Source of the DNA: Sitta carolinensis
Lineage: Eukaryota; Chordata; Aves; Passeriformes; Sittidae
NCBI GenBank assembly: GCA_032173965.1
Contig: JAVUNC010000019.1
Location: forward strand, 15,120,234-15,184,233
DNA: 64,000 nucleotides
Direction of reading: 5' to 3'
The position numbers and the translations under genes were made by a program. Below the pieces are notes generated by a model, which had not been told where the DNA came from, searched no databases, and worked only from the letters and a program-made list of their open reading frames with translations. Shown in pieces: positions 61,158 to 64,000 of the stretch. Position 1 is the first letter of the stretch. Each line of letters begins with the position of its first letter.

Positions 61158-61406
61158 CCACCAAAAATGTCACACCAAATTAAGTTCCTTTTTATTAACC
61201 ATGGCAGGTCAAATAATTTAAAAAAGTGAAAGTGTCTTGATAATGAGACTTAACTCAAGGAAACTAATTTACAATGACATGGGTTCCTCCATTCTGTATT
61301 ACTTCATGTACTTAATAAAACATGCTTGAAGGGTCAAATTCTTATGTCATCTAAAAATCATTTTGATCATTCTCCATCTGAACTGTCTTCACTTTATTTC
61401 TAACAG

Positions 61407-61521
61407 ACGACCCAGTTTTCACCCTGTCATATCCACGTGGCCTTCAGTGGCCTGGTTGTGTTCCAAAAGATGTCACGAGCCATGCCTGTGATCACCTGCT
61501 GCCTTACAGGGACCAAATAAA
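61407..61521 (+). other. Candidate terminal exon (unidentified)
   Basis: An acceptor-like 'cactttatttctaacag' ends at 61406. The next 37 codons are open, beginning TTQFSPCHIHVAFSGLVVFQ, and end at a TAA at 61518-61520 that is part of an AATAAA (61516-61521). A stop codon merged with a polyadenylation signal is rare in protein genes, so a non-coding or repeat-derived transcript end would be more natural. No family recognised and no upstream exon seen. Confidence 0.15.
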
Positions 61522-62057
61522 GCCAGCTCCTGTCAGCCACCCCTGACTGCAGCAGGGATGAACAGTTCTGCCACTCCCCTTTACAAAATGCACTCAGGTA
61601 GTATTTGATCAGTCAAAAACATCCAAGGGAACACCAGCTCTCCATAGTTTCTGGCCTTTTTATATATTTTAAACACTTGTGTTTAAAAAAGTGTGTTTCC
61701 TCAAAGATACCCATCACATCTATTTCTTTCCAGGGCTCTTTAATCAAGCCAAATCAAATCCTGAATGTGGCATTTCACCATCCTGCAGAATGTTTCCTAT
61801 CTGTTGGACTCTGCAGCTATTTCTGATTGCTATTTATCTCATTTTTAAGAAAAATATTACCTGTAAGAGTGGCCAGTGAAAATAAACAGCACCAGTGATG
61901 CAAGAACTGGCTTTTCAGCAAGGACAAGAGCAAGTACAGGCTCACTGTACCCAGTAGGTACAAGGTACCAGTCCTGAGGATGATAATCTGATTTCATAAT
62001 ACTGAACATTACAAAATTGATATTAATACAGGCTGAGAAGGCAGTGAAAACAAAATT

Positions 62058-62097
62058 AAAATAAAATCAGAAGTACTATTTTATTCTATTTTATTTT
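62058..62097. repeat. A/T inverted repeat
   Basis: AAAATAAAAT (62058-62067) and ATTTTATTTT (62088-62097) are perfect complements with a 20-base spacer that also holds a partial copy, ATTTTATT. Probably two simple-repeat tracts of opposite sense. Confidence 0.8.
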
Positions 62098-62240
62098 ATC
62101 AGGGGTTTTATGGAGGCTTGGGAACTCCCTGAGCTGAAAATTGGTGGGAATTAAGAGAACACTGTGGAGAGGCATAATCTATGTTTGCTCTGTTCCTGCT
62201 CTTCCCTTTGCACTCTCTTTTATGGCCATTAAGGGACTTG

Positions 62241-62274
62241 TTTTTTTTGCTTTTTTTTTTTGCTTTTTTCCTTT
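62241..62274. repeat. T-rich simple sequence
   Basis: T runs of 8, 11 and 6 bases separated by 'gc'. Simple repeat. Confidence 0.9.
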
Positions 62275-62506
62275 CACACCATTCTGGAAATAGTTTGTGA
62301 AATAGTTACAGCAACAGCAGGCTTCACGCACAGAGAGGACGGCGTAAGGTCCTAGTACATTTCCCAGTCCCCAAACTCACTTAATATAAAATCCTCCAGT
62401 TGAGGACATAACAGATATTAAACTGATAAAAACATATGGTGCACTTGATCTTTGCCAAAAGGTCAAGAGGCAAACACGAATCAGCAGACTCGGCGGTTTC
62501 TCTGTC

Positions 62507-62527
62507 TGACTCAGTGCGCACGCTGAG
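62507..62527. promoter_or_regulatory. AP-1 consensus beside a CpG palindrome
   Basis: TGACTCA (62507-62513) is an exact AP-1 (TRE) consensus. It overlaps the imperfect palindrome CTCAGTGCGCACGCTGAG (62510-62527), centred on TGCGCA. The surrounding 60 bases hold five CpGs in a CpG-poor region. Binding sites this short occur by chance, so a regulatory role is only suggested. Confidence 0.25.
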
Positions 62528-64000
62528 ACTGAATCATCCCAAGATTTTAACACCACAGTAACAACAATTATGCAGCTTTATCACTCAGATTTATTTCAGA
62601 AAGCTGCAGACAGACTACAGACCCCAAGTAACTCACTCCAGGATCTCAATGAGCTCATGATTTTACACACACAGGAACTGTTTTAGGACAGAAACTTGGG
62701 AAAGTTCATGTCTAGCCTCCCAAAATATTTCAGTCTTGATCTGATTATTCTATGCTAAGCTAAATAGAAAGAGAAAAACACCTAGCCCTTCCCTCTGACC
62801 TCCAAGCTTCTGATGCTTCGATGCCCCCAGCCCCAAATATTTAAGGAATCTTCCGTTTTCTGAATCATAAAGGGTTTTTTTCAGAAACACATCTCCCCTA
62901 CAGAAACTATTTCACAAAATTCTAAAAGGTTGAAGGAATTTTTAGTAAGTAACTTATTAAAAACAGAACTACTGCAGCGCATTTTCTTAATCCTGGCTGG
63001 ACTCATTAGAGCATCTTGCACACTAATTCAAAGACTAAATATCAGTCTTGCTAAAGCACAATTACTTGGTATCAAACTCCACCATAAATTAGCAGAGAAA
63101 TTGTCCACACTTGAAGAGCACTAAGTCAATACTGCTAAAGCATCAAAAAGTCATTCTTGTGCATGGAAACTAAAAACATCTTTTGAAGTTAATGAGTAAT
63201 AACAAAAGATATTTTAGTAACTTGGAAAAAGACAACTATTTCTTTGAAATTATTTTAATTTTCAAGAACACTTTGTAAACAAATTTGGAAACCTTTTTAT
63301 TACCAATGACCTTTTCAGTCATTAATCATAATCACTCATTATTTGTAAGAATACAACAGCAGGTCCCTGGGTAAAAGGAAAGGTATTGTCACAGCAGTAC
63401 CCATCTAATACCCTGATGTTAGTGTTCCAAGCTGCACAAGACAGTCAGCCAGTTATAACAATTGTTAAACTTCCAATACAGGGTTTTCAGTGAATCTGTA
63501 TCAGCAAATCCACTGGATTTTAATGAGCGAAAATATTTTAATAGCATAGCTTTGTTACTTTGTTTAATCACCTTTCCCTCAGGCTCCCAACAGCATTTAA
63601 GCATGTGCTTAATTTGCTATTGAAGTCACCAGGAGGAAGGGTGAACACCGAAGCAAAGCATGTGCTTAATGAGATTTACTGAGTCAGAATGCATAAACCC
63701 CAATGTGAGCAGGATCAAAGCCTCGAGGTATTAGCCAAGTCCACCCCGAGTTCCACTAAAGATACAGGGCCCCCAAAAGGTGAATGAAAATTTTATATTA
63801 TTATGACATGTCTGCTGCACACCCGTATGTCTGAAATATTTATGTAGCAAAACACATACCAGACTTTGTAGGTCTTTAAAGTAACAAGAGAAAACGCTTT
63901 GGATTTACCCTAAAAATACGAACTGGAAGATTTTGTGGAATTTTGTTTGGTGCCAGTAGCTCAGCAATACTTTTTGACACGAAACAACTGCCGATTTGTC

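Larger units (their letters stand above)
54937..61406. other. Mostly unassigned DNA
   Basis: About 6.5 kb. It holds broken minus-strand frames at 55620-56011 (listed separately), a (GGAA)n stretch at 55421-55434, a T-rich tract at 56567-56598 and a hairpin at 61135. Plus-strand frames of 120 (55873-56235) and 104 codons (58011-58325) have no recognised domain or splice support. No CR1 copy seen. Confidence 0.55.
61522..64000. other. Unassigned AT-rich DNA
   Basis: No gene or LINE copy recognised. Contains an A/T inverted repeat at 62058-62097, a T-rich tract at 62241-62274 and the AP-1/palindrome cluster at 62507-62527. Frames of 61-73 codons have no domains. Confidence 0.6.

Noticed and set aside
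1..64000. tRNA, rRNA, CRISPR arrays, operons, insertion sequences
   Set aside because: Looked for B-box-like tRNA words, regularly spaced repeats and tightly packed genes on both strands and saw none; the DNA is vertebrate in character.

Overview
This window looks like non-coding nuclear DNA from a bird, probably a passerine-type genome. The main evidence is CR1 LINE debris. Five fragments carry the CR1 3' end (three clear ones near 297-361, 26685-26774 and 35881-36100, plus diverged ones at 1151-1280 and 13946-14003), with the typical avian wording of a 'tggaactagatgatctt'-like stretch and an ATTCTATGATTCCAT-like tail. A sixth fragment near 38120-38480 spans the CR1 ORF1/ORF2 junction. The rest is AT-rich, CpG-poor, low-complexity-dotted sequence. 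There is no prokaryotic-style gene packing, no recognisable tRNA or rRNA and no CRISPR array. Species and chromosome cannot be read from the sequence.

I found no gene I can name. The longest open frame, 172 codons on the minus strand at 12300-12818, is about what six-frame reading of 64 kb at this stop-codon density should give by chance. The other frames of 100-150 codons fall in locally GC-rich, pyrimidine-biased or homopolymer-bearing patches. The window is best read as intron of a very large gene or as intergenic space.

Layout. 0-5.4 kb: two CR1 tails, a long A tract and otherwise unassigned DNA. 5.4-6.4 kb: a small CpG-richer patch followed by an AT-rich block with a diverged direct repeat and weak LTR-like character. 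6.4-13.1 kb: unassigned DNA, with GC-richer and purine-rich patches at 10.7-12.7 kb and a 45-base T run. 13.1-26.7 kb: unassigned, with a CR1 tail, small duplications and a possible terminal exon at 18.68-18.84 kb. 26.7-38.5 kb: CR1 on both strands, including the unusual internal CR1 piece. 38.5-54.9 kb: AT-rich, with hairpins, a possible L2-like LINE remnant at 43.5 kb and a possible exon at 46.69-46.84 kb. 54.9-64 kb: a 34-base G-rich tract, broken coding-like frames on the minus strand at 55.6-56.0 kb, a possible terminal exon at 61.4 kb and a small AP-1/palindrome cluster at 62.5 kb.

The best leads are four splice-site-bounded open segments (18675, 46692, 61407 and, on minus, 1633), the 3'-truncated CR1, the G-run and several perfect short hairpins. 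All exon leads are weak and would need transcript or cross-species data. I did not find a convincing undescribed biological system.
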